This document shows positions 1 through 9,237 of a stretch of 64,000 nt of DNA, piece after piece. Below the pieces are notes generated by a model. That model did not search any database. It was not told the origin of the DNA and was given only the letters and a program-made list of their open reading frames with translations. Numbering within the stretch: the first letter of the stretch is position 1; every line of letters begins with the position of its first letter. The translations under genes and the position numbers were made by a program. Source of the stretch: an uncultured Clostridia bacterium (GTDB lineage: Bacteria > Bacillota > Clostridia > Oscillospirales > Acutalibacteraceae); contig CAMHQC010000006.1 in NCBI GenBank assembly GCA_946187325.1, forward strand, positions 1 through 64,000, in the 5' to 3' direction.

Positions 1-10
1 AAATACTGGT

Positions 11-1432
11 GTGGTTTCATGTGCTTATAAAGAAGGATATGCTCCATTTTCGAAAGAAGCTACGAAGATATTGCAAAAACGCCAAGAGAATATGAAAGAT
101 TGGATTGATAGAATTAATCCCGAAGAAGATTGTACAGATGAAGAAATGGAATTGTATTCAAGCGATGTTCTTCCTGAAGAGTATTTTGATTTTAAATATC
201 CTAATGATTTATTGGAGCTTGTAATAAGAGAACATAGCGATGAAATAAACCAAAGATTTCAATCATTCAAATCTATTTGTAATAACCAAAACAACTGTCC
301 AGTAATTTTATCTCTTATACCCATTAAAATGAGTTTTAGTGATACTGGATATATTTATTGCCCAATTGATGTAATTGTACATAATAGTGGACTTTGTATG
401 TTAACATTTAGTGCTAAGCTATTAGATGTGGATATTGATGATTTTTCTTGTATCCCTTTAAAGCGTTGGTATGATAGTATTAGGGTTTATGATACTATTC
501 TATCGGATAGTTCTATAAACAATGTGGATAGTAAGTTTAAAATAATAGGTGTTAGTAAAAAAACGCATGGTGAAATATCTGATATCGTTGATGTTTTAAT
601 GGAGTATATTAAGCACTTGTTCGATCACTATTTATCTGAACAAAGAAGTTATACTTGCTTCGAAAGTATTCTGATTGAACAAGCAGATGTAGATATAAAA
701 AACCAAAATGATAATATAATAGTTGGCATATTAAATAATTTATTATATCCTATACATTCTTTTGGAAACAAAAATGATTTAGATATGCAATTTGCAATGG
801 GAAATAGTCTTAATCTATATGGACTTAAATTTTTTAAAGGCTTTCCGGCTAGGTTGATTGTGATGAACCATGGTTACTTAGAAAATGTACAAAATAAAAC
901 AGCGCAGGATATAAATAGATTTTTTAAAGCTAATTTTGAATTATATGTTTTTATAGCATTATGTAAAAAGGAGGTGGAAACGGCAACATATACTCAATCA
1001 TTTGAAAAAAAGAAGTCGGTTATTGAAAATATTATAAAATATAATTCCGATTTAGTTTTATTAGAAGATATAATGTATGCTTCATCATACTCCAAAAGAC
1101 TTTTCTATCAGTATGTTAATGATATAATTGAGAATACATTTGAAAATTATTCTGAAAAAATAAAGCGGTTGGAGTTAATAGAAAACAGCAAAAAAGAACT
1201 TAGAAATAGGCGGATTTCTAGTTTGTTGCAAATTATTACGTTGATTTTTACAGCTATGTTTGGATTGCCAGCTATAACGCAGACCATAAAAATTATTAGA
1301 AGTCTTTTTGATACAAAACAGGATTTAATTCCATTTTTTTCAGTAAGTTTATTATCTGTAGTTATATGGGCTTTGATTCTATTTGTAATATCAGTAAGGT
1401 ATTTTCGTTTGTTTAGAAAAGAAAAACAATAG
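11..1432 (+). CDS. Hypothetical protein with two C-terminal TM helices; 5' end may lie outside the window
   Basis: Long ORF, AT-rich; hydrophobic segments LLQIITLIFTAMFGLPA and FFSVSLLSVVIWALILFVISV near the C-terminus; no upstream stop before the window edge. Confidence 0.6.
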   Translation: MVSCAYKEGYAPFSKEATKILQKRQENMKDWIDRINPEEDCTDEEMELYSSDVLPEEYFDFKYPNDLLELVIREHSDEINQRFQSFKSICNNQNNCPVILSLIPIKMSFSDTGYIYCPIDVIVHNSGLCMLTFSAKLLDVDIDDFSCIPLKRWYDSIRVYDTILSDSSINNVDSKFKIIGVSKKTHGEISDIVDVLMEYIKHLFDHYLSEQRSYTCFESILIEQADVDIKNQNDNIIVGILNNLLYPIHSFGNKNDLDMQFAMGNSLNLYGLKFFKGFPARLIVMNHGYLENVQNKTAQDINRFFKANFELYVFIALCKKEVETATYTQSFEKKKSVIENIIKYNSDLVLLEDIMYASSYSKRLFYQYVNDIIENTFENYSEKIKRLELIENSKKELRNRRISSLLQIITLIFTAMFGLPAITQTIKIIRSLFDTKQDLIPFFSVSLLSVVIWALILFVISVRYFRLFRKEKQ

Positions 1433-1524
1433 TAATTGATAAAACCATAGTTAAATAGAACTATTAGCCGACTAAAGAATAAAAACCATACACAGGCGAT
1501 TTGTCGCGAAATGTGGGCAAAATA

Positions 1525-1573
1525 AAGCGCAGGCGCGGAGTCCGTTTGAATTGGAAACCACGCCTGCACTTTT
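1525..1573 (+). terminator. Intrinsic terminator-like hairpin
   Basis: AAAGCGCAGGCGcgg...CCACGCCTGCACTTTT inverted repeat. Confidence 0.5.
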
Positions 1574-1755
1574 GATTATGTCGCAATACCGAGGCATTGT
1601 TTTGTGTGACAGCAACGAGCTATGTAAGGTGGTTGTATATTAGCTTACAAAATCTGAAATTGCAAGTCTTTTGAAAATGTTTTAATCTTTCAGTTTTGGT
1701 CTGGACTTCGTGCAGGTTGTGTGATAGTCTTCCTTGTTAAAGGAGGCGAATCACA

Positions 1756-2148
1756 ATGAAAAGATTTGTGGTAATATTGCTCGCGCTGATCGCGTTTAAT
1801 TCTTCTGTTGCACTCAATAGCGCTGAAGCGAAAACAACGATCAATACAACAAAAATCGTTCGGACTGTTAAGCGTCAGAAGAAAAAGATTAACCGTAAGT
1901 TAATTAGGAAAAGACTAAATTTATACGGTAAGAAAAAAGGAATGAATCATAATCCGAATCTGAAAGTGAACAACTCAAGCTGGCTCCCGCCGTTAACTAT
2001 AAAATACTACATAAATAACAAAGAATTAATCTCAGCGGGGAAAGAAGCGATTAAAGATTTGCTTGATTATTTTGAACGATATGAACCGAGTGATATTTCA
2101 TTCAATGTAATAATGAGCAAGAAATACTTATACATAGTCTACGGATGA
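1756..2148 (+). CDS. Small secreted basic protein
   Basis: RBS AAAGGAGGCG; signal peptide MKRFVVILLALIAFNSSVALNSAEA. Confidence 0.6.
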   Translation: MKRFVVILLALIAFNSSVALNSAEAKTTINTTKIVRTVKRQKKKINRKLIRKRLNLYGKKKGMNHNPNLKVNNSSWLPPLTIKYYINNKELISAGKEAIKDLLDYFERYEPSDISFNVIMSKKYLYIVYG

Positions 2149-2163
2149 CTTTATTGACAAATA

Positions 2164-2201
2164 TAGATTAAGACTGCGAATTATCGCGGTCTTAATCTTT
2201 T
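2164..2201 (+). terminator. Intrinsic terminator
   Basis: AGATTAAGACTGCGAATTATCGCGGTCTTAATCTTTT. Confidence 0.7.
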
Positions 2202-2419
2202 GGAATAAGCATATTAAAATCTGCTATGGTGAAACAATGAAATAATAATTTTCAAATAGAACAAATTTTCTAAAAACACCTTGACAAAACCGAACAGACG
2301 TTTTATAATAAGAGCAACAATTGAATAAGATGATTTTTTAACAACCACTTGCAAATTGAATTTTGCAGATACCGCACCCCGTTTTATTCTGACAGAATAG
2401 TCAGACATATTTTTGTACA

Positions 2420-2931
2420 TAATCCCGTTTACTTGCTTCGGAATAGATAAAGCAAAACCCCGGGATTATTGCGTCCGAAAGTATGTCTGGCTATTTTTAT
2501 GTGATAGGAAATAACCCAATTCGGACGTTTGAAAACTGAATAACCTCAGACAAAGTACATTCTCTTTGATCGCGAGCTACAGAAGCGGACGTTCATATGT
2601 ATGAATCTCCAGGACTTCGACCAAGCGAGGTAAACGCAAGGAAAGCCACGACCGACAGAGAGGACAATGATACTTCTGCTCAGCCACAGTCCGAGCGTTA
2701 AAAGCGTCGCAGGCAATGGGAGCAGCCGTCCAAGGAGACGGTGGTGGAATTCCAATGGAGCTATATGCAATAGCCGCTTTGTCTGATAGAAATAAATAGA
2801 GAGCAAAAATCGGTAAGTTTAGTGCGCTGACTTTAGTCAGCGGCAAGCAGAGTGCTCGGCTGTCCGCCGCAGCACTATATAATCGGGCGGAAGCCCGAAC
2901 CCACTTACAATAACAAGGAAAGGAGAAAAAT
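2420..2931. other. Candidate oriT / mobilization regulatory region
   Basis: Long non-coding stretch immediately upstream of mobC-relaxase; inverted repeats ATAATCCCG...CGGGATTAT (about 2420-2469) and CGTCCGAA...TTCGGACG (about 2472-2527). Confidence 0.45.
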
Positions 2932-3243
2932 ATGGAGAACAGAAAAAGAAATATTACGCTCTCAATTCGCCTCACAGCTGAGGAAAAAGAAGCCCTCAAA
3001 AAGAAAGCTGAACAGGCTAATTTGTCTATGACTGACTATCTTCTGCGGTGCTCCTCGCGGAAGAAAATCAGAGTTGTTAATATGAATAAGGTCATAGTTG
3101 AGATGAAGCGCGTCGGGAATAATCTCAATCAAATCACCCGAAGAATCAACTCAGGTGATTTTAAATCATATAACTTTGAAAAAGTAATTGAAGAGCAACG
3201 AAAAATATATGACCTGCTGCTCTCGATGATGAACAATAGCTGA
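2932..3243 (+). CDS. MobC-like plasmid mobilization relaxosome protein (ribbon-helix-helix)
   Basis: RBS AAAGGAG; 'ITLSIRLTAEEKEALKKKAEQANLSMTDYLLRCS...VEMKRVGNNLNQITRRIN'; TGATG overlap with the relaxase. Confidence 0.85.
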   Translation: MENRKRNITLSIRLTAEEKEALKKKAEQANLSMTDYLLRCSSRKKIRVVNMNKVIVEMKRVGNNLNQITRRINSGDFKSYNFEKVIEEQRKIYDLLLSMMNNS

Positions 3244-4781
3244 TGGCAACGGTATCATATATTCAGGAGCATCATCAAAGTCCCGCGGCGATGAAAGCGG
3301 TTATAGATTACTGCGGGCAGGATAAGAAGGTCTATGATGAAAATACAAACCGTCGTTTCGTAAGCGGAGTTAACTGTGACGGCGAAAACGCCTACAAAGA
3401 ATTTATGGCGACCAAGAGAGCTTATCAAAAAACCACAGGAGTATTCTTCTATCAGTACACACAATCATTCTCTCCTAAAGAAGATATTACTCCTGAGCAA
3501 GCTCACGAAATTGCTTTGGAGTTCGCGGAAAAAGCTTGGAAAGGTCATGAGGTTATGGTAACTACTCACTGTGACCGCGAACATATCCATTCGCATTTTA
3601 TAATTAATTCCGTTAATTTTGAAAACGGTTTGAAGCTCAGACAAAGCCCGAATACTCTTAAAGAGTTGAGAAAACTGAGCGATGAAATTTGTAAAAGCCG
3701 CGGCTACTCGGTGCTTGAACCATACGAGAAAAGCGGCTTGAAAATGTCGACTCGGGAGTACCGCGTAGCGACAGAAGGTAATAGTTGGAAATTTAAGTTA
3801 ATGAATGATATCGAAACCGCAATGGAGTACAGCGGCAACAGACAGGATTTCATCGACAATATGTCCTCGCTCGGTTACTCGATGGCGTGGACACCCCAAA
3901 GAAAGTATATTACATTTCATTGCCCGAACGGAATGAAATGCAGAGATATTAAATTACATGAAAATAAATTTTTGAAGGAGAAAATAGAATATGAATTACA
4001 ATTCAGGGAAGCCAAATATTATGGATTCGTTGAAACAGAAGAACAAAAAATCGCTCAACGGCATAGAGATGTCGCTGGGCGAAACGAAGATAATTACAAT
4101 TCCGACTCAGGTCAGAGAGGAGGAAATAAACCTGCTCAGGACTGCGGTGAATTTTCAGCCGGAGCTGTACGAGAAGATTTCTATGATTCCAACCCGCAAG
4201 GAAATGGACGTATATATGAAAGAAGTTCTGAACATCGACGTAGATTATTATCAGAAGATGGTAGACGCTTATCAGAAAGAGCTGACGACTCTGAGGAAGG
4301 ATATATTCTCAAATATGGAACAGACGGAGAAGAATATCCGCACAATACAGTCGGAAATGCAGGCGAGTATCAAACAGGCTGGGAAGAATCAAGAGAGCTA
4401 TTTGAAAGACACCTTGCAGAAAGGCAGCGAGCTGGAGAAGCGTTTAGCCGAGCAAGCGAAGAAAGCGGGAGCGTTTACAGCGGTGAAGTGGATACTGATT
4501 TCAGTCCTGTCCTCGACGGTCTCGACTCTCTTGCTTCATCTGTTTCTAAAATAGTTGATGATAGCTCGGAGGACGAAGAAGAACGCAGACGGAGGATTGA
4601 GGCGGAGGAAAACTCAAGCAACATCGGCGCGGTTCTCGGAACGGTAATTGGCTTGGCGGGTGAAGCATTAAGGTCCCGCAAGCCAAAACCTGAGCCCGAA
4701 CCCGAGCAGGAATATGAAGATTATAATGATGAATATATTGAAGACGAGCCCGAAGCACTAGACTTCGGACTCAGTATGTAG
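3243..4781 (+). CDS. Relaxase / mobilization nuclease (MobA/VirD2 family)
   Basis: HUH motif context 'VMVTTHCDREHIHSHFIINSVNFENGLKL'; low-complexity charged C-terminal half. Confidence 0.9.
   Translation: MATVSYIQEHHQSPAAMKAVIDYCGQDKKVYDENTNRRFVSGVNCDGENAYKEFMATKRAYQKTTGVFFYQYTQSFSPKEDITPEQAHEIALEFAEKAWKGHEVMVTTHCDREHIHSHFIINSVNFENGLKLRQSPNTLKELRKLSDEICKSRGYSVLEPYEKSGLKMSTREYRVATEGNSWKFKLMNDIETAMEYSGNRQDFIDNMSSLGYSMAWTPQRKYITFHCPNGMKCRDIKLHENKFLKEKIEYELQFREAKYYGFVETEEQKIAQRHRDVAGRNEDNYNSDSGQRGGNKPAQDCGEFSAGAVREDFYDSNPQGNGRIYERSSEHRRRLLSEDGRRLSERADDSEEGYILKYGTDGEEYPHNTVGNAGEYQTGWEESRELFERHLAERQRAGEAFSRASEESGSVYSGEVDTDFSPVLDGLDSLASSVSKIVDDSSEDEEERRRRIEAEENSSNIGAVLGTVIGLAGEALRSRKPKPEPEPEQEYEDYNDEYIEDEPEALDFGLSM
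3991..4554 (+). CDS. Nested overlapping gene inside the relaxase: coiled-coil protein with C-terminal TM helix (MobB-like arrangement)
   Basis: Separate frame; GAAGGAG RBS 10 nt before ATG; coiled coil then 'AVKWILISVLSSTVSTLLLHLFLK'. Confidence 0.75.
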   Translation: MNYNSGKPNIMDSLKQKNKKSLNGIEMSLGETKIITIPTQVREEEINLLRTAVNFQPELYEKISMIPTRKEMDVYMKEVLNIDVDYYQKMVDAYQKELTTLRKDIFSNMEQTEKNIRTIQSEMQASIKQAGKNQESYLKDTLQKGSELEKRLAEQAKKAGAFTAVKWILISVLSSTVSTLLLHLFLK

Positions 4782-4869
4782 GAGGAATAATATGAAAAAC
4801 TACTTTAACAGCAATGATTTATAACGAAAGGTAGCGAAACGGAAAAACAATATGAACCTGTGATGCCTT

Positions 4870-5016
4870 ATGGCATCAAAAGAATATAATATACCTAAAA
4901 GTGAATATGAAAAACTGGCTCGAACTTTTCTGCCTGATATAATTGCTTTCTATGAAAGCGAAGAAGGTAAAAAAGAGTTTGAGGAATGGAAACAGCAAAG
5001 AGAAACGAAAGAATAA
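4870..5016 (+). CDS. 48-aa small conserved-looking ORF (MASKEYNIPKSEYEKLARTFLPDIIAFYESEEGKKEFEEWKQQRETKE), absent from the ORF track
   Basis: Direct translation; lies between the relaxase and a terminator; charged amphipathic sequence. Confidence 0.6.
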   Translation: MASKEYNIPKSEYEKLARTFLPDIIAFYESEEGKKEFEEWKQQRETKE

Positions 5017-5019
5017 AAA

Positions 5020-5046
5020 GTGCAGGGTGTTTTGCACCCTGCACGA
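5020..5046 (+). terminator. Intrinsic terminator hairpin
   Basis: GTGCAGGGTGttttGCACCCTGCAC. Confidence 0.7.
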
Positions 5047-5096
5047 TAGATTAAAAACTAGGTAATTAAACAAATGATTCATTTTGGAACAACTTA

Positions 5097-6323
5097 TTAG
5101 TTTTCAAACGCAGAATAAATTGATACTAACAATTGATTCATCTCTTTCCAATTTTCCTTAGTGTATTGTTTTGATTCCAGACAGGAAGATAACTTAGTTT
5201 TAAATCGATTTTGTATTTCACCTTTTTTCATAATTTCTCCTTGATATGTCTTAGTTTTTTCAATATATCCATTCCACTGAATTGGAATAAACTCGTCATT
5301 GTTTTTTAATAATTCTTCACCTAAAAAGAATTCGATTGAACAAGCCAACCCGTTAATATTCATTGCTTCATTACCGCTCGGACCAAGTGTAGGATAATTG
5401 TTCGCAATCTCTATATCTGGTAAAGTCAAAATTTTAAATCTACTCGGAATTTGCAGACTGCTTAGATTTATTAACTCAGCCTTTCCTGCAGAATCATTAT
5501 CGTAAATTGCGATTACTCGATTTTGAACGCCAGCAGCAATAAATGCTTTTATGTAATGTGTTAAAAAGTTGGTGCTCCCGTTTACTTTGTATTCTGTGAA
5601 ATTCATAAAAGAGAAACACTTGCATAATTCGGGATATAGCAGTTTCATTGCGCCGCTTATTACTTCAATATCAAATTTGCCTTCTGTTAGTATTATAGTT
5701 TTTGAAACTTCAAATTCTTCATTGCTTGGAGTTTCTTCACACCATCCACCTAAATACAAATCCGTATAATCGAGAACAACCTTCGTCGTGTCATCGAACG
5801 CATCTAAAATAACTCTAAAAATACTAAATGGATTAGCGTAATCATAATCAATTCCGAAATAACTATCAACCATAAACGCTAATGAATCAAGCACAAAGGA
5901 CTCGGCTATGGAAGTGCATCCCTTCTTTTCTTTTTCTGCTGTATCATAATAATCGTAGCCGTAAATAGATAAAAGTCTAGCGTATTTCTTAACGGCTTCA
6001 GTCCATAAATCAAATGTAAAACTAGACAGAATCTCTTCAAGTGTGAAATTCGTGAACTCATATCCATCTTCTTGAGTTAGGTAATTGAAATACTCATTAA
6101 AACATTCCTGGGTCGATTTAATTGAATACCCAATAACATCTAATACTCGCTTAACTTTTTCCACCGTCGATTGATAATAGTAGTTTTTATTATCTTCACC
6201 ATCTTCATTAACAGTTTCAACAAGTTGGTCTTCTTTTGAAAAAAACTGAAGTAAACCTCCAAAAGAGTTTTTGTTCATTAAAAAATCATAATTCCCAATT
6301 TTTATACATGCATATGAACCCAT
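5097..6323 (-). CDS. HEPN/Toprim-associated domain protein
   Basis: N-terminal MGSYACIKIGNYDFL; Toprim motifs 'TIILTEGKFDIEVISGAM' and 'VIAIYDNDSAG'; RBS TTAGGAG. Confidence 0.7.
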   Translation of the reverse strand: MGSYACIKIGNYDFLMNKNSFGGLLQFFSKEDQLVETVNEDGEDNKNYYYQSTVEKVKRVLDVIGYSIKSTQECFNEYFNYLTQEDGYEFTNFTLEEILSSFTFDLWTEAVKKYARLLSIYGYDYYDTAEKEKKGCTSIAESFVLDSLAFMVDSYFGIDYDYANPFSIFRVILDAFDDTTKVVLDYTDLYLGGWCEETPSNEEFEVSKTIILTEGKFDIEVISGAMKLLYPELCKCFSFMNFTEYKVNGSTNFLTHYIKAFIAAGVQNRVIAIYDNDSAGKAELINLSSLQIPSRFKILTLPDIEIANNYPTLGPSGNEAMNINGLACSIEFFLGEELLKNNDEFIPIQWNGYIEKTKTYQGEIMKKGEIQNRFKTKLSSCLESKQYTKENWKEMNQLLVSIYSAFEN

Positions 6324-6382
6324 TGTAACATCTCCTAAGAACATATTTGGCTTGCCTTTTTAAAAGATTAGACTCCCGGTAT

Positions 6383-7174
6383 TTACAATTCGTCTTTCGA
6401 AACTGATTTATAGTTGACTGAAAAAATCAAATCTTTTAGTTTTTCGGCTTCTATGTAGGCGGCCGCAGTAAGTTTCCCAACTCGGATGAAGTTATCTTCT
6501 GGGATTTCTATTGCAATAGCAATTCTATATTCTCTTTGATATGCTAAATCTGTGTTCTTATATAGAAATCTCTCTTTTACGCCTGTTCGGAAGGCTTCTA
6601 TTCTATCGATTCTGTTTTGATCGCAGTATTCAACTTTATCAAACAGATAATCATATCCATTCATGCAACAATAATTCCTTATTTTTTCTTCAAGCTCTGC
6701 TCCACCAATTATAACACAATATTTTCCAAACTTTTCTCGCATAGAATCATACTCTTCTTGGGTAAATGGCAACGTAAAAGTGGTATGTTTTTCATCTGCA
6801 TCAATAATTCTCATTTGATCAAAAGGAATTCCCACAAAGGATACAATTGGAATTAGTTTATCAACCCCGAACTTAACGGTTAAGGCTCCTTTCGGTGCAG
6901 TTAATAAAGTATTACCCGTCTTGCTATCTACTGCAGTAATGTTTTCGGTTTGAAGCTTTAAAATAGTTTCAAATCTATCCCCCTGACCGCGTTCACCGCT
7001 TTTTATCTCTTGTTGCCTAAAATACTCTGCTGTATTTGCAAACAAATTGCCATCGCATACATCTTGCGCAAACTTTTCCTCGCTACAAAACTTCATATAG
7101 AAAAGAGGGCGGTTGTTTGTCTGAATGTTGATTTCATTAATCAGATGAGCTTTATTCTCTGGTGTTAACTCCAT
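6383..7174 (-). CDS. Hypothetical protein in operon with the Toprim gene
   Basis: RBS GAAGGAGAAG; starts about 60 nt upstream of the Toprim start codon; motif 'LYKNTDLAYQREYRIAI' resembles DUF2971-like C-termini (weak). Confidence 0.6.
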   Translation of the reverse strand: MELTPENKAHLINEINIQTNNRPLFYMKFCSEEKFAQDVCDGNLFANTAEYFRQQEIKSGERGQGDRFETILKLQTENITAVDSKTGNTLLTAPKGALTVKFGVDKLIPIVSFVGIPFDQMRIIDADEKHTTFTLPFTQEEYDSMREKFGKYCVIIGGAELEEKIRNYCCMNGYDYLFDKVEYCDQNRIDRIEAFRTGVKERFLYKNTDLAYQREYRIAIAIEIPEDNFIRVGKLTAAAYIEAEKLKDLIFSVNYKSVSKDEL

Positions 7175-7404
7175 TTTTCTTCTCCTTCATTTAGTTTTGG
7201 TTTTTAGTTTTTATATTATTTTATAGAGAAAATGCTAACTCATAAATCACATCCGTCAACAACTTGTAAAACAGTGACTGTCTCTCTTGTTTTATTATAA
7301 CAAGAGTTATTATTTTTTTCAATTATTTTAAAGTTTTGTTTTTACTTTAATAAGAAAGTTGAAATATCATAACCATAGGAAAAAGGAACTATCTCCAAAT
7401 AAAC

Positions 7405-7446
7405 ACCGCCGAAGCATACTGAAATACTTCGGCGGTAATTTTTTAT
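7405..7446. terminator. Intrinsic terminator hairpin
   Basis: ACCGCCGAAGcatactgaaataCTTCGGCGGTaatTTTTT. Confidence 0.6.
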
Positions 7447-7476
7447 TGTTCTATAAGATAACTGCAAAAAACCAAA

Positions 7477-7515
7477 AATCCGAACGTATCACCTTTAAGG
7501 TAAATGTTCGGATTA
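7477..7515 (-). terminator. Terminator downstream of tRNA-Tyr
   Basis: Minus strand ATCCGAAC...GTTCGGATTTTTGGTTTTT. Confidence 0.6.
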
Positions 7516-7523
7516 TTTTGGTT

Positions 7524-7608
7524 TGGTGGGAGAGGATGGATTCGAACCATCGAAGCGAAACGCAACAGATTTACAGTCTGCCCCCTTTGGCCACTCGGGA
7601 ACTCTCCC
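7524..7608 (-). tRNA. tRNA-Tyr(GTA)
   Basis: GGGAGAG acceptor, class II variable arm, GTA anticodon, encoded CCA. Confidence 0.95.
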
Positions 7609-7651
7609 ACATTTTAAATTGTAATTGCTACAGGCTGAACCTGTAGCAACT

Positions 7652-7727
7652 TGGAGCTGGTGGACGGACTTGAACCCCCGACCTGCTGATTACAAATCAG
7701 CTGCTCTACCAACTGAGCTACACCAGC
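7652..7727 (-). tRNA. tRNA-Thr(TGT)
   Basis: GCTGGTGTAGCTCAGTTGG...CTGATTTGTAATCAG...TTCAAGTCC...CCA. Confidence 0.95.
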
Positions 7728-7921
7728 GTTTTCACAGCTAGATTATAATATCATAAATATAATGTCGTGTCAAGATGTTTTTTAAAAAATCCTGTTTTAT
7801 GATAAAAATTTTTTATCTAATTTGTGAAAAAACTTGTTTGCGGATTCTTTCACCATTCATTAATTGACAATTAAATCCAATTATTATATAATACGAACAT
7901 AATTTAACAGGAGGTATTACC

Positions 7922-8455
7922 ATGAAAAATATGGAGAATAATAATCAGAATTATAATCCCGAGAACAACGCCCGCCCCGCTCAGAGCTATGAGCCGCAGC
8001 CCGTTCAGGCACAGCCTGATCAGAACTTTGAGCCGCAGCCCGCTCAGGCACAGTCTGCTCAGAATTTTGAACCCCAGCCTGCTCCGAATTATACTCAGCA
8101 GTCCAATCAGGTTTATGAAGCTCAGCCTTTCCGGCCTCAGACTCAGGTTAATCAGAGTAATAACGAGCCTAAGGCTATCGCTTCGCTTATCTGCGGTATT
8201 GTGTCTATAGTATGCTGTTGTTCGGTTGTTTTAGGTCTCGGCTCGGGTGTAGCCGCGATTATCACAGGTGTTTTATCCAGAAAAACTAAGCCTGAGAATA
8301 ACACAATGGCAAACGTGGGTCTTATTTTAGGTATAGTAGGCGTTGTGTTCTCGATTGCAGCTATTATTTTTTATGTTATTGGAATAATTAATAACAGCAA
8401 TCATCCCCAGACGATTGCGTATTCTACGCAAGATTTTCCTCCTTATTTCAATTGA
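7922..8455 (+). CDS. DUF4190-like membrane protein with N-terminal Q/P-rich repeats
   Basis: RBS AGGAGG; 'KAIASLICGIVSIVCCCSVVLGLGSGVAAIITGVLSRK' DUF4190-type pattern; repeated EPQPxQAQxxQNF. Confidence 0.8.
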   Translation: MKNMENNNQNYNPENNARPAQSYEPQPVQAQPDQNFEPQPAQAQSAQNFEPQPAPNYTQQSNQVYEAQPFRPQTQVNQSNNEPKAIASLICGIVSIVCCCSVVLGLGSGVAAIITGVLSRKTKPENNTMANVGLILGIVGVVFSIAAIIFYVIGIINNSNHPQTIAYSTQDFPPYFN

Positions 8456-8488
8456 TATTTTTAGGATAAAGTAAAGGAATCTCAAAGG

Positions 8489-8552
8489 GGTCGGTCCAAA
8501 ACAAGTTTTGAGCCGGCCCCGAGTTGTAAGTGTGAAGTGGTAAGCGGGAAGT
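8489..8552 (+). repeat. Copy 1 of dispersed terminator-linked intergenic repeat
   Basis: GGTCGGTCCAAAACAAGTTTTGAGCCGGCCCCGAGTTGTAAGTGTGAAGTGGTAAGCGGGAAG; homologous to the reverse complement of 16434-16501. Confidence 0.7.
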
Positions 8553-8746
8553 CGTTTTCAGGAAAACAATCAGTAAAAGACCGACGATAGACAGCGTCTA
8601 AAAAGTTGTTTTTTTAACTTTCGTTTTTTTAAATTTTCTTACCACTTATCACTTTCCATTTCAAACTGTTGTTGCAGCTTTTTAACTGAGGGGTGACTTT
8701 CTTTGAATTATGAGCCGCCCTCTTTTGAACTTTAATAAGTGTTTTT

Positions 8747-9154
8747 ATGGTTAAATTAAAAAACGTAAAACTGAAAAGAATAATCGTCTGCGCGGCTCCG
8801 TTTATATTATTAGCGCTATTGGCTTTAGGGGCTTTGTTTGTAGTGCGGTTTATAACCCTGCCCGAGTGTTTTTATCACCGCAATCTGCATTTTTATTGCC
8901 CCGGCTGCGGAATGACCCGCGCGGTAGAGGCGCTTTTAAAGGGCGATATTCTGCTTTCGTTGAGGAACAATATTATGTTAATCGGCGGGCTGATTTTAGG
9001 CGCTTCTTATTACATAGGGTACATATCTAGAGTTTTCGGCAAGAGCTTCCGAATAAGCTTTATCTATAAACCAACTTTTATTTATTCACTTCTGGGGGTA
9101 TTGGCGGTATATTATACAGCGAGAAATTTTATCCCCGCAATCGCTCCCGTGTAA
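8747..9154 (+). CDS. DUF2752 domain-containing membrane protein
   Basis: 'FYCPGCGMTRAVEALLKGDILLSLRNN' signature. Confidence 0.85.
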   Translation: MVKLKNVKLKRIIVCAAPFILLALLALGALFVVRFITLPECFYHRNLHFYCPGCGMTRAVEALLKGDILLSLRNNIMLIGGLILGASYYIGYISRVFGKSFRISFIYKPTFIYSLLGVLAVYYTARNFIPAIAPV

Positions 9155-9237
9155 CTAAATCTTTCAAGGCGTCGGTAAATTACGGCGCCTTATTGTTTTA
9201 TTCTACGAAATATGATATTATTCTTACGGGTGAAACT

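Noticed and set aside
2546-2999. Minus-strand ORFs 2546-2806 and 2577-2999
   Set aside because: Overlap the candidate oriT and the mobC start; mutually overlapping with low-quality sequence
7359-7646. 95-aa ORF with WWERMDSNHRSETQQIYSLPPLATRELSH
   Set aside because: Spurious translation across the antisense of tRNA-Tyr, a familiar mis-annotation pattern
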